Shown here: positions 18,507 to 27,698 of the stretch, piece after piece
Numbering within the stretch: position 1 is the stretch's first letter
Layout: each line of letters begins with the position of its first letter
DNA from: Commensalibacter oyaizuii
GTDB taxonomy: Bacteria; Pseudomonadota; Alphaproteobacteria; Acetobacterales; Acetobacteraceae
DNA: 64,000 nucleotides
Reading direction: 5' to 3'
Assembly (NCBI RefSeq): GCF_029953265.1
Contig: NZ_JASBAO010000001.1
Coordinates: forward strand, 372,001-436,000
Made by a program: the position numbers and the translations under genes
The notes under the pieces: model-generated
Told to the model about the DNA's origin: nothing
The model's database searches: none
The model's input: only the letters and a program-made list of their open reading frames with translations

Positions 18507-19283
18507 TTATTCCGATGATTTTAATGGTTGGGAAGGGGAAGATGAGGAAGATTTCTTATCATCATTTAAAATCAATCTTCCAGGTCCTTGAAATTGGGCT
18601 ATACCGGCGTGAAGATCCAAGAAATATGCCTGTGCGTCCAGCTGACCAAAAGGGCCTTCGGCGTGAATCCAATTATCTGCTGTCACAACTGAATATTTTA
18701 ATGCGATATCTGCAATGTCGCTGTACATAAATAACCCGTCATCTCGATATAAAACAACATGATCATATAAATTCAAATTTTGTTGATGTTGCATATAAAT
18801 CCCTTGATCAGCAGTGACCATCAACCAGTCATTATTTTGCAGTAAAATGTCTGCTTTGGGATCACTGAGGCGGATCATATCACTATTATTAGATTTTTGA
18901 ACGACTTTATTTGAGGTAATTGTATAAGGCCGATCATGGGAGTCAAGACCGTGAAAGGTTGCACCAACCATGGTACCACTTTCCACTTTAATTCTTGCTA
19001 ATTGTTTAATAATTTCCTTGTTTGTATTAATTATTCGGTCGATTTCTGGCCATACGGCTATCGACCCTAATAATAGTAAAGCAAGGGCGGGAAGTATCCA
19101 TTTCGTCCATTTTATAACTTGCTTGCGCCGATGGATTTCCTCAGGTTTTGGGACTTGTCTTCTAGCAACAGAGGGTCTTGCACGTTGTTTTAGATAATTT
19201 TGCTTGTTTTGAAAATCTGTTCGTTCAACCTTAGAGGATGAGTTGAGAGGCTTTAAGGATGGCTCTTTTTTATTATCGTTCAT
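18507..19283 (-). CDS. lptC: LptC-like LPS transport bridge protein
   Basis: LptC is the bitopic inner-membrane component that receives lipopolysaccharide from LptFG and hands it to LptA. The first 55 residues are basic and cytoplasmic. A single membrane helix follows (about 58-80, W-I-L-P-A-L-A-L-L-L-L), then a periplasmic beta-rich domain with Y-T-I-T-S-N-K and L-Y-D-H-V-V-L-Y-R-D-D-G motifs. The end is serine rich. Its ATG overlaps the kdsD stop (ATGA), showing translational coupling. LptC proteins vary strongly in sequence, so context weighs in the call. Confidence 0.88.
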   Translation of the reverse strand: MNDNKKEPSLKPLNSSSKVERTDFQNKQNYLKQRARPSVARRQVPKPEEIHRRKQVIKWTKWILPALALLLLGSIAVWPEIDRIINTNKEIIKQLARIKVESGTMVGATFHGLDSHDRPYTITSNKVVQKSNNSDMIRLSDPKADILLQNNDWLMVTADQGIYMQHQQNLNLYDHVVLYRDDGLFMYSDIADIALKYSVVTADNWIHAEGPFGQLDAQAYFLDLHAGIAQFQGPGRLILNDDKKSSSSSPSQPLKSSE

Positions 19284-20275
19284 GCTATTCCTGCACGTAA
19301 AAGATCGTGAATGTGTAATACGCCAATAGGATGGTGATCATGATCAACAACAAACAAACAGGTAATAGGATGTTTATTATTATTCATGAGGTGTAATGCC
19401 TCTGCTGCTAACATATCTGCGTGAATGGTTAATGGATCAGTGTTCATAACATCTTGAGTGGTTAATTGTCTGATATCTTTGTCAAGTGTGCGACGTAAAT
19501 CCCCATCTGTAATTAATCCGATTAATTTTTTATCATTAGAAACAATACCTATACAGCCTAATGCTTTTTGTGTCATCTCCATAATTGCTTCGTGCATTGG
19601 CATGGACGGCAAGCCCAAGGGTATTTCATTTTCAGTATGCATTAGGTCACGAACAATTTTTAATTTATTGCCTAATCGCCCACCAGGATGATAAGTCCCA
19701 AAATCCGATGCTGTAAAATGGCGCTTTTTAAGTAGGGTAATAGCAATGGCATCCCCTAGTGCCAATTGCATAATGGCACTGGTAGTCGGAGCCAGTCCCA
19801 AGGGGCAGGCCTCTTTTGATTGTGGTAAAACCATTGCGATATCGGATTCTTTGGCCAAGGTAGAATGTGGATTTGTTGTTATGGCAATCAATGATATTCC
19901 AAATCGACGTGTATGAACAATAATACTGGCCAGTTCTTGTGTTTCACCAGATGCAGAAATTGCGATAACGCCGTCTTTGGGTTGTATCATACCTAAATCG
20001 CCATGAGCGGCCTCAGCAGGATGAACAAAAAGAGACGGCGTACCTGTTGATGCAAGCGTTGATTGTATTTTTTTAGCAATATGCCCTGACTTTCCAATTC
20101 CTGTCAGAACAACACGACCTTGTAGCGTTGATATTAATGCAATGGTTTGGATAAAACTGTTGGAAAGGTTAGGGGTATTTTGTAGTGCATAAATAAGATC
20201 TTGAATACCTTTACTCTCGATGTTCAAGGCTTCACAAGCAACATGAATATCAGAAGGGGATATTAGTGGTTTCAT
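19280..20275 (-). CDS. kdsD: Arabinose-5-phosphate isomerase, KpsF/KdsD family
   Basis: This enzyme interconverts ribulose-5-phosphate and arabinose-5-phosphate, the first step to Kdo for lipopolysaccharide. The SIS domain covers about residues 40-175, with T-G-I-G-K-S-G-H-I-A, S-A-S-G-E-T and the L-G-L-A-P-T-T-S segment. Two CBS domains cover about 205-330, with G-L-I-T-D-G-D-L-R-R and V-L-H-I-H-D-L-L. The 331 residues are typical. It overlaps lptC by four bases, matching the alphaproteobacterial kdsD-lptC-lptA-lptB order. Confidence 0.96.
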   Translation of the reverse strand: MKPLISPSDIHVACEALNIESKGIQDLIYALQNTPNLSNSFIQTIALISTLQGRVVLTGIGKSGHIAKKIQSTLASTGTPSLFVHPAEAAHGDLGMIQPKDGVIAISASGETQELASIIVHTRRFGISLIAITTNPHSTLAKESDIAMVLPQSKEACPLGLAPTTSAIMQLALGDAIAITLLKKRHFTASDFGTYHPGGRLGNKLKIVRDLMHTENEIPLGLPSMPMHEAIMEMTQKALGCIGIVSNDKKLIGLITDGDLRRTLDKDIRQLTTQDVMNTDPLTIHADMLAAEALHLMNNNKHPITCLFVVDHDHHPIGVLHIHDLLRAGIA

Positions 20276-20352
20276 TATAGATGCACTTTGTATGAAAAAG
20301 ATGAAAATACAAATACTATAAATCAGTTATGGCTTGTGATCAAACAGAACCT

Positions 20353-21030
20353 TTACGAGCTGCGATGATCAAAAATATCTGGCAAATTATACCCTAAAAT
20401 ATCTAAATCAGCACGTGCAGAAAGAAAAGCAAAACAAGATTCTGCAAGTTCAAGGCGGTTTTCGCGGATCAGTAATTCTTTGAGAACTTGCCATAATTGA
20501 TGTAAATATAGAACATCAGAAGCAGCATAAACCAGTTGTTCAGGACTTAGTATAGCTGCCCCCCAATCAGAACTCTGTTGTTGTTTACTAAGTTCAATTT
20601 TTAGTAAATCTTTGCACAAGGAGGCCAAACCATGTTTGTCGGTAAAGGTTCTGACCAGTTTAGCAGCAATTTTTGTGCATTTGACCGAAGGGATTTTGAT
20701 ATTTAATGCATATTGTAAAATTCCTACGTCAAAACGTGCATAGTGCATTAACTTTGTAACCTTGGGATCGGTTAAAATCTTTTTTAAATTGGGGCATGCG
20801 TGAAACCCGTTTCCCCCCAGATGTTCAGGGATGAATTGCACTAAATGAACTTGTCCATCTCCACTCGAAATTTGAATTAAACACAGACGATCGCGATAGT
20901 GATTTAAGCCCATCGTTTCTGTATCAATGGCTATAACATAACCAAGGTCTAAAGTATCAGGCAGATCATTTTGATAAAGATGGATGTAATCGGGGATCAC
21001 GCATGCGTTTATTGTCATAGGTATAGTCAT
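20353..21030 (-). CDS. rnd: Ribonuclease D-type 3'-5' exonuclease
   Basis: This is a DEDD-family 3'-5' exoribonuclease acting in tRNA and RNA processing. Exo I is I-D-T-E-T-M-G-L near residue 31, Exo II lies around L-M-H-Y-A-R-F-D, and Exo III is Y-A-A-S-D-V-L-Y-L near 176, the DEDDy pattern. At 225 residues it lacks the HRDC domain of E. coli RNase D, so it is the short alphaproteobacterial form. Two in-frame starts (21030 and 21018) are possible. It lies 77 bases before kdsD, on the same strand. Confidence 0.9.
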   Translation of the reverse strand: MTIPMTINACVIPDYIHLYQNDLPDTLDLGYVIAIDTETMGLNHYRDRLCLIQISSGDGQVHLVQFIPEHLGGNGFHACPNLKKILTDPKVTKLMHYARFDVGILQYALNIKIPSVKCTKIAAKLVRTFTDKHGLASLCKDLLKIELSKQQQSSDWGAAILSPEQLVYAASDVLYLHQLWQVLKELLIRENRLELAESCFAFLSARADLDILGYNLPDIFDHRSS

Positions 21031-21090
21031 TTCATAGAATTAAAGGATTGATTAACGAAATATATAATATGTTTTTAAAAAGGGTTAAAT

Positions 21091-21528
21091 TTAATTTTCT
21101 TTGTTTTGTTGGTATTTTGTCGGAACTTGACCCAGGCGACAAAGAATTGCCCAATGTTCGCTGGTAATAGACATGACAGATAGGCGTGATTGCTTGATTA
21201 ATCCAATATCTTGCAAAGTTGGATCTGTTTTGATTTGTTTTAAGGTTACAGGGTTGGGAACAGGACAAACGGTTTCAACATCAACGCATACCCATTTATG
21301 TTCAGGATCGGTTGGATCTGGATAGGCTTCTTTAACAATTTTGACAATACCTACAATTTCTTTACCAACATTAGAGTGATAAAAAAAGGCTAGATCGCCA
21401 TTCCTCATGGATTGTAAATTTTTTTTTGCTTGGTGATTACGAACCCCTGTCCATGGTTCAATATGATTATGTATTTGTTCTTGCCATGAATACGCATCAG
21501 GTTCTGATTTAACCAGCCAATAATTCAT
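21091..21528 (-). CDS. EVE-domain protein
   Basis: EVE domains are related to PUA and YTH folds and are thought to bind modified nucleobases in DNA or RNA. The 145-residue product opens with M-N-Y-W-L-V-K-S-E-P-D and contains the aromatic-cage surroundings P-W-T-G-V-R-N-H-Q-A and G-D-L-A-F-F-Y-H-S-N, all typical of stand-alone EVE proteins. I chose ATG 21528 over 21552 because AAGGA sits eight bases upstream and the family N-terminus begins there. The specific ligand cannot be read from sequence. Confidence 0.92.
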   Translation of the reverse strand: MNYWLVKSEPDAYSWQEQIHNHIEPWTGVRNHQAKKNLQSMRNGDLAFFYHSNVGKEIVGIVKIVKEAYPDPTDPEHKWVCVDVETVCPVPNPVTLKQIKTDPTLQDIGLIKQSRLSVMSITSEHWAILCRLGQVPTKYQQNKEN

Positions 21529-21606
21529 TATATTTATCCTTATTTCTTTCAAAGTATTAAAAGAAGAATAGCTTATATTCTTGATATAAATAAGGATAAA
21601 TCAAAT

Positions 21607-22407
21607 TTATTTATGAAAAGTATCATACCATGTGGATACAGCCTCTACGCGCTTTGTTAAACGAGGGTAGAACGAGAAGATATGTAGAATATATCCAGCA
21701 ACGTTAGGAACCAAAGATTCTTGTTTTTGAAATGCTGTGGGATTCATTTGATCATTCAATTTTGCACTGCCACAAGCCAACATTTGTAAGGCAGAGCGAG
21801 AAGCAGACAGGTTTTGTGCAACAAAAGCACCAACACGATCACAAGTTAATTCTCTGTTACGTGAATAGGCTTTGCCCAGAAAAGGAATTATGTATCCTGG
21901 TAAGCGCAGATAATGCTTTATTCCATCCAAGTGGCCTGCAACGTGGTGACCCAGCTCATGGCCAATTACAAATCGAATTTGTTCGTCATTATCAGCATCG
22001 ATAATTGCAGAGGTCAACCAAATATAACGTTTGCGACCAATCAAACGAACCGCCATGGCATTCATTACACCATGAGAGTTGTAAATAAATGCTTGGGGTG
22101 CCTCTTTCAGACCAACTTGTTTTGCGCCTTCTTGAACAATCTTGTGCAAATGTGGAAATTGATTGGGTCCGATCAGAACATAATGGCCGAACATATAAGC
22201 TTGCATCAAAGCTCTGGAGATATAAGTAACCAAGAAAAATACAAGTATATAAAAGACGATTGTTATTTTATTTGCAAGATTTCCATAAAAGAAAGTACTA
22301 ATACAAATCAATGCCAAAATAGTCCATAAAAGACATCCATAAACCAGTAATAACGTGCCATATCTTGTTTCTTTTGGGTGTCTTATTTTGTTTATTTGAA
22401 ATTCCAT
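21607..22407 (-). CDS. M48-family membrane metalloprotease
   Basis: This is a zinc metallopeptidase with two membrane helices near the N-terminus (about 20-45 and 50-75). The active site is H-E-L-G-H in V-I-G-H-E-L-G-H-H-V-A-G, with the third ligand probably in the later R-N-R-E-L-T-C-D segment. It is shorter than HtpX (266 residues), lacks the C-terminal helix pair and looks like the cytosol-facing M48 group that includes BepA/HtpX-like enzymes. A role in membrane protein quality control is likely but unproven. It is followed on the same strand by the EVE gene, 78 bases away. Confidence 0.88.
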   Translation of the reverse strand: MEFQINKIRHPKETRYGTLLLVYGCLLWTILALICISTFFYGNLANKITIVFYILVFFLVTYISRALMQAYMFGHYVLIGPNQFPHLHKIVQEGAKQVGLKEAPQAFIYNSHGVMNAMAVRLIGRKRYIWLTSAIIDADNDEQIRFVIGHELGHHVAGHLDGIKHYLRLPGYIIPFLGKAYSRNRELTCDRVGAFVAQNLSASRSALQMLACGSAKLNDQMNPTAFQKQESLVPNVAGYILHIFSFYPRLTKRVEAVSTWYDTFHK

Positions 22408-22568
22408 TTGAACCTACAAGTTATATATTACCTTGTTAATTAAATTATATGACTATCAAAAGTTATGAAACATTATTTATTATTATAAAAAATAATGAAG
22501 AAATTGTGCTAAAAATATCACTAATTTAGAAGATATAAGAGTAGCTGTTGTTTTTTGTAATGACAATT

Positions 22569-22613
22569 GATAATGATTATCATTATTATGTTATCAATAA
22601 TCATTCTCAATTG
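22569..22613 (+). promoter_or_regulatory. Fur box, probably double, before the TonB receptor
   Basis: GATAATGATTATCATTATT at 22569-22587 differs from the classical 19-bp Fur consensus at two positions. Its arms ATAATGAT and ATCATTAT are a perfect inverted repeat around one base. A second, weaker A/T-rich half-site containing AATCATTCTCA lies at 22595-22613. They sit 15-60 bases before the chosen receptor start, as expected for iron-repressed control. Confidence 0.85.
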
Positions 22614-22628
22614 AAAAAGTTCAGTATA

Positions 22629-24926
22629 ATGCGAAATATCAGTATAAAAAGAACCTTACAACCAGTATCATTAGCTGCAATTATGGTTGGTGTATTAGGG
22701 AATTCTGCGGTTGGTCAAAATATAACTACTCAAATACCCAATAGTAATGAACCCTCAGATGGAACAGCGCAAACAAAGGCAGATAATAAAAATATATCCA
22801 GTTCTAACGAGCAGATTTTGGTACGCGGCAAGAAAACTTCGAATATTTTAACCCAAAGCACAGGTGTTGATCTGTTGCCTCAAGATGTGATGCATACACC
22901 ACAGAATATCAATGTTGTGCCTCAAAAAATCCTTCAAGAGCAAAATGTGAAATCTTTAGAAGAAGCTTTAAAAAATGTTCCTGGTGTGACCTCATCAGTT
23001 GGAGAAGGTAGAGGGGGGATGTCTGGAAACCAGTTTCTTATCCGAGGTTTTCCAGCTCAAAACGATATTTATGAAGACGGGTTAAGGGATTTTGGTGTTT
23101 ATACGCGAGATAGCTTTAATTACGAGAGTGTTGTTGTTATTAAAGGACCATCTTCTTCTGTATTTGGGAATGGTACGACAGGTGGGGCAATTAATGTTGT
23201 TACGAAAAAGCCTATTTTAAAAGATCAGTATAACGTAGATTTCACAGGCGGTAATGGGGATTATTATCGTGGCACCGTTGATATTAATAAAAAAATAACA
23301 GATTCAATAGCAGCACGAATTGTTGGTGTGGGAAATAGTAATAACGTTGTGGGGCGTGATTATATTTATTCTCATCACTGGGGACTTGCACCCTCTATTG
23401 CTTTTGGGTTGGGCGAAAAAGTCAGTTATACATTACAGTATGTTTATCAGCAAGATGACCGAATTCCAGACTATGGCGTACCTGTTGTAACAAAACCAGG
23501 AACCAAAGTTGCCAGACCTATTACTGAATACGGGATCAGACGCGGAAATTGGTATGGGAATAAGATGGACAGTGATAAAACACAGGACCATCAATTAACG
23601 GGTCGTTTGAAATATGATGTAACCCCGGATATTGTCATTCACAATGATACCCGATACGGAAATTACCGTCGTGAGTTTTCTGTTACACGCCCTCAATGTC
23701 AAGCAGTAAATTGTGTGAACCCATATTTCAGTGGTCGGCCACAGGATGCAATTATCAGCACAGCAGGTCCATCACCTTATCGCCAGCGGACTTGGTCGTT
23801 TCAGAACGTTTTATCCACAATCGCAAATTTTCATACATGGGGTATAAAACATCAATTAACTGGGGGTGTTGATTTTTCCTACGCCAGTGAAAATAGAGCA
23901 TATGGACAGTTTTCTGCTCCCTTACCAAATAATAGTTTAGTAAATCCAACACCAAACATTAATTATCCAATTTCAATTCTACCTGGTGATCCAAAAGCCA
24001 CGTCAGGAGACCCAGCGTTAAGAAAAGGGCACACACGTGATGTGGGGGTTTTCATTTATGATCAGTTTTGGATGACAGAACAATGGTCGATAAAAGGTGG
24101 TGTTCGTTATGATAATTGGAATGCTAAATATGGAACTGAAGGCGGGGCTGGTACTTGGGCGGCAAATAATATGAAAACAACCAATAATATTGTAAATCCA
24201 ACAGTCAGCCTGATGTTTACCCCAACTGAAAATCAAATGTATTATTTTACGTGGGCAATGTCGACAACGCCTTTGGGAATGTATTTGACGAATTCTTACG
24301 CGCCGATGCGTGATAATCAAGATGGAATGAAACCAGAACGCAGCCGTTTATACGAGCTGGGGGGAAAATGGAGCTTATTAAATCAGCGTGTTGGTATAAC
24401 AGCAGCGTTATTCAGACTTGATAAAAGTAACCAGATTGTAAGTGATCCTATTTCTGGTGATGTTACCAGTTCAGGGGATACAGTTCGAAACGAAGGAATT
24501 GAATTGGGTATTTCTGGTAATGTTATGAAAAATTGGGACGTATATGGTGGGTTTGCCGCTTATCATAGTGACGTGAAGTCTTCTCAAACCGCAGGTGCTA
24601 AGGGTAATCGCGTTCAATATGTTCCAACCCAGCAAGGAAACTTATGGACAACATATCAAATTATGCCAAAAACCCCTTATAATTTAACTGTTGGCGGTGG
24701 TGTTACGTGGCGGGGGAATGTTTGGTTAAACAATACCAATAGTGCAAAAGCCCCTGCAAATGTCAGTATAGATGCAATGTTGTCTCATAAATTTGACGAG
24801 CATTGGAAGGTTTCTTTCAATATCTATAATATTACTAATCGTTTAAATTATGATTCTTTATTTGGTAATCGTGTGACCCCTTCCAGTGGGCGGGCATTTT
24901 TATTTAGCTTGAATATGTTACAATAA
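22629..24926 (+). CDS. TonB-dependent siderophore receptor
   Basis: This is an outer-membrane beta-barrel for uptake of a ferric siderophore, energised by TonB. I set the start at ATG 22629, because the longer reading from 22548 would run through the Fur box; a signal peptide then follows (basic start, L-A-A-I-M-V-G-V-L-G, cleavage near V-G-Q). The plug domain (about 60-190) includes V-P-Q-K-I-L-Q-E-Q-N-V, N-V-P-G-V-T, F-L-I-R-G-F and K-G-P-S-S-S-V-F-G-N-G. The remaining 550 residues are barrel strands ending in F-L-F-S-L-N-M-L-Q. It resembles the FhuE/Fiu/FcuA group; the ligand is not determined. piuC follows after 33 bases. Confidence 0.94.
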   Translation: MRNISIKRTLQPVSLAAIMVGVLGNSAVGQNITTQIPNSNEPSDGTAQTKADNKNISSSNEQILVRGKKTSNILTQSTGVDLLPQDVMHTPQNINVVPQKILQEQNVKSLEEALKNVPGVTSSVGEGRGGMSGNQFLIRGFPAQNDIYEDGLRDFGVYTRDSFNYESVVVIKGPSSSVFGNGTTGGAINVVTKKPILKDQYNVDFTGGNGDYYRGTVDINKKITDSIAARIVGVGNSNNVVGRDYIYSHHWGLAPSIAFGLGEKVSYTLQYVYQQDDRIPDYGVPVVTKPGTKVARPITEYGIRRGNWYGNKMDSDKTQDHQLTGRLKYDVTPDIVIHNDTRYGNYRREFSVTRPQCQAVNCVNPYFSGRPQDAIISTAGPSPYRQRTWSFQNVLSTIANFHTWGIKHQLTGGVDFSYASENRAYGQFSAPLPNNSLVNPTPNINYPISILPGDPKATSGDPALRKGHTRDVGVFIYDQFWMTEQWSIKGGVRYDNWNAKYGTEGGAGTWAANNMKTTNNIVNPTVSLMFTPTENQMYYFTWAMSTTPLGMYLTNSYAPMRDNQDGMKPERSRLYELGGKWSLLNQRVGITAALFRLDKSNQIVSDPISGDVTSSGDTVRNEGIELGISGNVMKNWDVYGGFAAYHSDVKSSQTAGAKGNRVQYVPTQQGNLWTTYQIMPKTPYNLTVGGGVTWRGNVWLNNTNSAKAPANVSIDAMLSHKFDEHWKVSFNIYNITNRLNYDSLFGNRVTPSSGRAFLFSLNMLQ

Positions 24927-24959
24927 AATAATAAATTTTATACAGGGGAAGGTACAATC

Positions 24960-25643
24960 ATGATTATCCATATTCCGCAGGTGTTGACGCACGAAGAATT
25001 ATTTTACATACGTTCCGTATTTGCTAATGCTACCTTTGTGGACGGAAAAGTAACTGCAGGTGAGCAATCCATGCAGGTAAAGAAAAATGTGCAGATCGAT
25101 CAATCTTCCCCTGAAAGTAAGGAATTAGGAGAAATTATCTTAAAAGCATTAGGACGCAATCCTATTTTTAATTCGGCTGTGATGCCTTATCGTGTGGTTC
25201 CTCCTTTATTCAACCGTTATGATACGGGGATGGAGTTCCCTGATCATGTTGATAATGCTTTTCGCCCTATCCCTGAAACGAATATGCGTATTCGAACGGA
25301 TGTATCATCAACGTTATTTTTGAATGATCCAGAAGACTATGAAGGAGGAGAACTAATTATCCACGATCATAGCGGGTCTCAGGCAATTAAACTGCCAGCA
25401 GGCGATATGATTGTTTATCCTACTTATAATCTGCATTCCGTTAGTAAAATTATAAAAGGCAGTCGTTGGGCATCTTTTTTTTGGACGCAATCTATGATCA
25501 AAGAGGCCGATAAAAGAAAAATATTATTTGACTTAGATATGACCATTATAAAGTTACGTACAAGAATGAATGACAATGATCCGCAGATTTTAGAATTGAC
25601 CAATGTGTATCATAATTTGATGCGATTATGGTGTGATTTATAG
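24960..25643 (+). CDS. piuC: Fe2+-dependent PKHD-type hydroxylase
   Basis: This is a member of the PiuC/YbiX family of Fe(II)/2-oxoglutarate dioxygenases, commonly encoded beside TonB siderophore receptors of the Fiu/PiuA type. The iron triad is visible as H-V-D near residue 97 and the histidine in Y-N-L-H-S-V, with the 2-oxoglutarate arginine in G-S-R-W-A-S-F-F-W. The 227 residues are typical. It lies 33 bases after the receptor and is probably under the same Fur box. Its substrate is not established; release of iron from catecholate complexes has been suggested for the family. Confidence 0.93.
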   Translation: MIIHIPQVLTHEELFYIRSVFANATFVDGKVTAGEQSMQVKKNVQIDQSSPESKELGEIILKALGRNPIFNSAVMPYRVVPPLFNRYDTGMEFPDHVDNAFRPIPETNMRIRTDVSSTLFLNDPEDYEGGELIIHDHSGSQAIKLPAGDMIVYPTYNLHSVSKIIKGSRWASFFWTQSMIKEADKRKILFDLDMTIIKLRTRMNDNDPQILELTNVYHNLMRLWCDL

Positions 25644-25681
25644 TTTTCTTATTTGGACTTTATACGTGGTCTTTTGTCGTC

Positions 25682-26500
25682 TTATATAATATTTAAAATA
25701 GTGAGAGAACGGTAAACCAATCTTTCTCTCAAAGAGAGGTCAATGCTTGAAGGTACGTTAATATTGAGCGAAAAAGCTATTTTTTTCCCATTCGGCTGTT
25801 CTATCCATCCCGTAAGCCATCCTACTTTTTGCTTCAGGTCAGTGCCTAAACCACTTTTCGCATATATTTTATAGCTATCCTTTTTCAGGATAAGAAGCAT
25901 CCGTTGAACCTTTTCTTGTGTAGTTTTTTTGAAAGGCAGTTGTTTATAGGCTAGTTGATAGGCGAACTTGCTTTCCTGGATTGGGGTAATTTTAAGAGGG
26001 CCATCTAACCAAAAGCGGTCAACTTTTGTCCCTATTTTTTCATTCCCAAAATGAGCATGTTTAACTTCCTTTTGCATTAGGGTTAGTCCAATTCGGCGCG
26101 CTAATTCTTGATAAACAGGGACGGCGGATAGGCGCATAGCCTCACCAATCGTCATGTTTTTTTCCCAAGCAGGCAAGGCACGCTTTTTCCCATCCCATAG
26201 AAATATTTCATCAGGGGTTACCTTATTATTTTCCAATCCAATAAGAGCATTCAGCATCTTGAAAGTCGAGGCAGGGACATATTGTGTAGAAGCACGTTGA
26301 ACAGCATTGCCATAGATAGAAATATTTCCTTGATCGTTAATGACGATTACCCCTTGAACATGTGATGCGTCGAAAAGTTGTTTTATTTTCTCAGCTTGCT
26401 TTGTCGTATCCATGGGTGGGCTTGCATGGGCTAGTACAAATATCGAACTAAAGGTGGTCAAAAGAATTAAAAAGAAATAAAGAATTACCTTTGAATTCAT
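25682..26500 (-). CDS. Class D (OXA-type) beta-lactamase
   Basis: This is a secreted serine beta-lactamase. Its motifs are complete: catalytic S78-T-F-K81 in V-P-A-S-T-F-K, S-A-V (the class D S-x-V), F-G-N, the F-W-L-D-G omega-loop tryptophan, and K-S-G before L-G. A signal peptide (M-N-S-K then a hydrophobic core, cleavage after A-H-A) precedes the mature protein, giving 272 residues from ATG 26500. A start at 26539 would add 13 residues. It stands alone between piuC (convergent) and tehB (divergent). Activity on beta-lactams is likely from the motifs, but the substrate range cannot be inferred. Confidence 0.9.
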   Translation of the reverse strand: MNSKVILYFFLILLTTFSSIFVLAHASPPMDTTKQAEKIKQLFDASHVQGVIVINDQGNISIYGNAVQRASTQYVPASTFKMLNALIGLENNKVTPDEIFLWDGKKRALPAWEKNMTIGEAMRLSAVPVYQELARRIGLTLMQKEVKHAHFGNEKIGTKVDRFWLDGPLKITPIQESKFAYQLAYKQLPFKKTTQEKVQRMLLILKKDSYKIYAKSGLGTDLKQKVGWLTGWIEQPNGKKIAFSLNINVPSSIDLSLRERLVYRSLTILNII

Positions 26501-26673
26501 TGCTTTGTTACGATACGATAAGTGTGATATTTCGTGCATTTTTATAAAATCTTTTAATAGTAGAGCAACGAGTGATCAAAAACTCTCACTTCTTCTTGAT
26601 TACGGTTCGATATGTTTTTTAACTAAAGCTACTAATATGTTGATGAAATGATAATCTTAATAGGATAGGGACG

Positions 26674-27264
26674 ATGGATTTACAAGATAGTTATTTTGCT
26701 GAAAAATATGGCTTAACGCCTCCTCATTCCGAGGTAGTTGAAGCAGCGGCCTTTTTAACGCAAGGAAAAGTTTTAGATTTGGGCTGTGGTAACGGTCGGA
26801 ACAGTTTGTATTTGTCCCAGAAAGGTTTTAATATCGATGCGTGGGACAGAAATCCCGACAGTGTTAAAAATTTAGAAACGATCTGCCAGCAAGAAGCCAT
26901 ACATACCATAAAAACAAAGATTGTTGATTTAAACGCAATTCAGTTTACAGGACAATATGACTTTATCTTATCGACGGTTGTTATGATGTTTCTACAGCCT
27001 ACGTCTATTCCCGATCTTATCAAAAATATGCAGGATGCGACCAAAACAGGGGGGTATAATCTCATTGTTTCGGCAATGGATACAGACGATGCTCCTTGTA
27101 CCGTTGGTTTCCCTTTTACCTTTAAGACGAAGGAACTATCAAATTACTATGCTTCTTGGACGATCAAGAAATATAATGAAGACAAGGGGTTTCTTCATAA
27201 GACTGATAAAGATGGAAACCGAATTCAATTGCGATTTGCAACATTATTGGCAGAAAAAAATTAA
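26674..27264 (+). CDS. tehB: SAM-dependent methyltransferase TehB
   Basis: TehB methylates tellurite or related oxyanions in a SAM-dependent manner and is linked to tellurite tolerance. The class I motif is [12 protein letters not shown] near residue 34. The tract [11 protein letters not shown] and the [11 protein letters not shown] segment match E. coli TehB closely from memory. Its 196 residues are normal. The partner TehA is not in this window. A 1.25 kb stretch with no intact gene follows. Confidence 0.93.
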   Translation: MDLQDSYFAEKYGLTPPHSEVVEAAAFLTQGKVLDLGCGNGRNSLYLSQKGFNIDAWDRNPDSVKNLETICQQEAIHTIKTKIVDLNAIQFTGQYDFILSTVVMMFLQPTSIPDLIKNMQDATKTGGYNLIVSAMDTDDAPCTVGFPFTFKTKELSNYYASWTIKKYNEDKGFLHKTDKDGNRIQLRFATLLAEKN

Positions 27265-27698
27265 ATTTCATTGGAAAACATAGATAATTTTAAAGGAACA
27301 AGGTTGTGGTAATGTATTGGCGTAATCTATCTTGTTTATTGGATATAATTATCAACCTATTTCCTTGTTTTTTTAATTGTTCTTACATGATGATTAAAAA
27401 TTTTTTTAGCCAATATCAGGTTTGTTATTATTAATCGCTTGATCATAATTCATACGAAAAACAGTCTATTATAAATAGTTAACGGTTTACAACAGGCTCA
27501 TCGTGTTTAATTAACTATTTAATCTAAATTCACGTATATACGCATTTATTGTAGGCTCCATATTAATTTAATTTTTTATATCGTAAAATAATATAACTTG
27601 CACGACAAAGAAATTGGATCATTGCTGCAGACTGGTTAATATTTAGTGCGTGTTAATCTCTATAAATCGTAATAAAAGATTTAAAGGTAAGTATTAAA
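27265..27698. other. 434-base stretch without a gene
   Basis: No credible coding sequence in any frame. The stretch is very AT-rich. The only structure found is a perfect 10-bp inverted repeat at 27473-27520 (listed separately). It precedes the decayed gene at 27699 and may hold its old promoter. Confidence 0.6.
27473..27520. repeat. Perfect 10-bp inverted repeat, possible operator
   Basis: AAATAGTTAA (27473-27482) and TTAACTATTT (27511-27520) are perfect reverse complements separated by 28 bases. They lie about 180 bases before the start of the decayed isochorismatase gene. This may be a relic operator or a long-loop hairpin. Confidence 0.45.

Noticed and set aside
22548-22628. Extended N-terminus of the TonB receptor
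   Set aside because: The extension would be encoded by the Fur box itself and gives no signal peptide at the start; ATG 22629 does.
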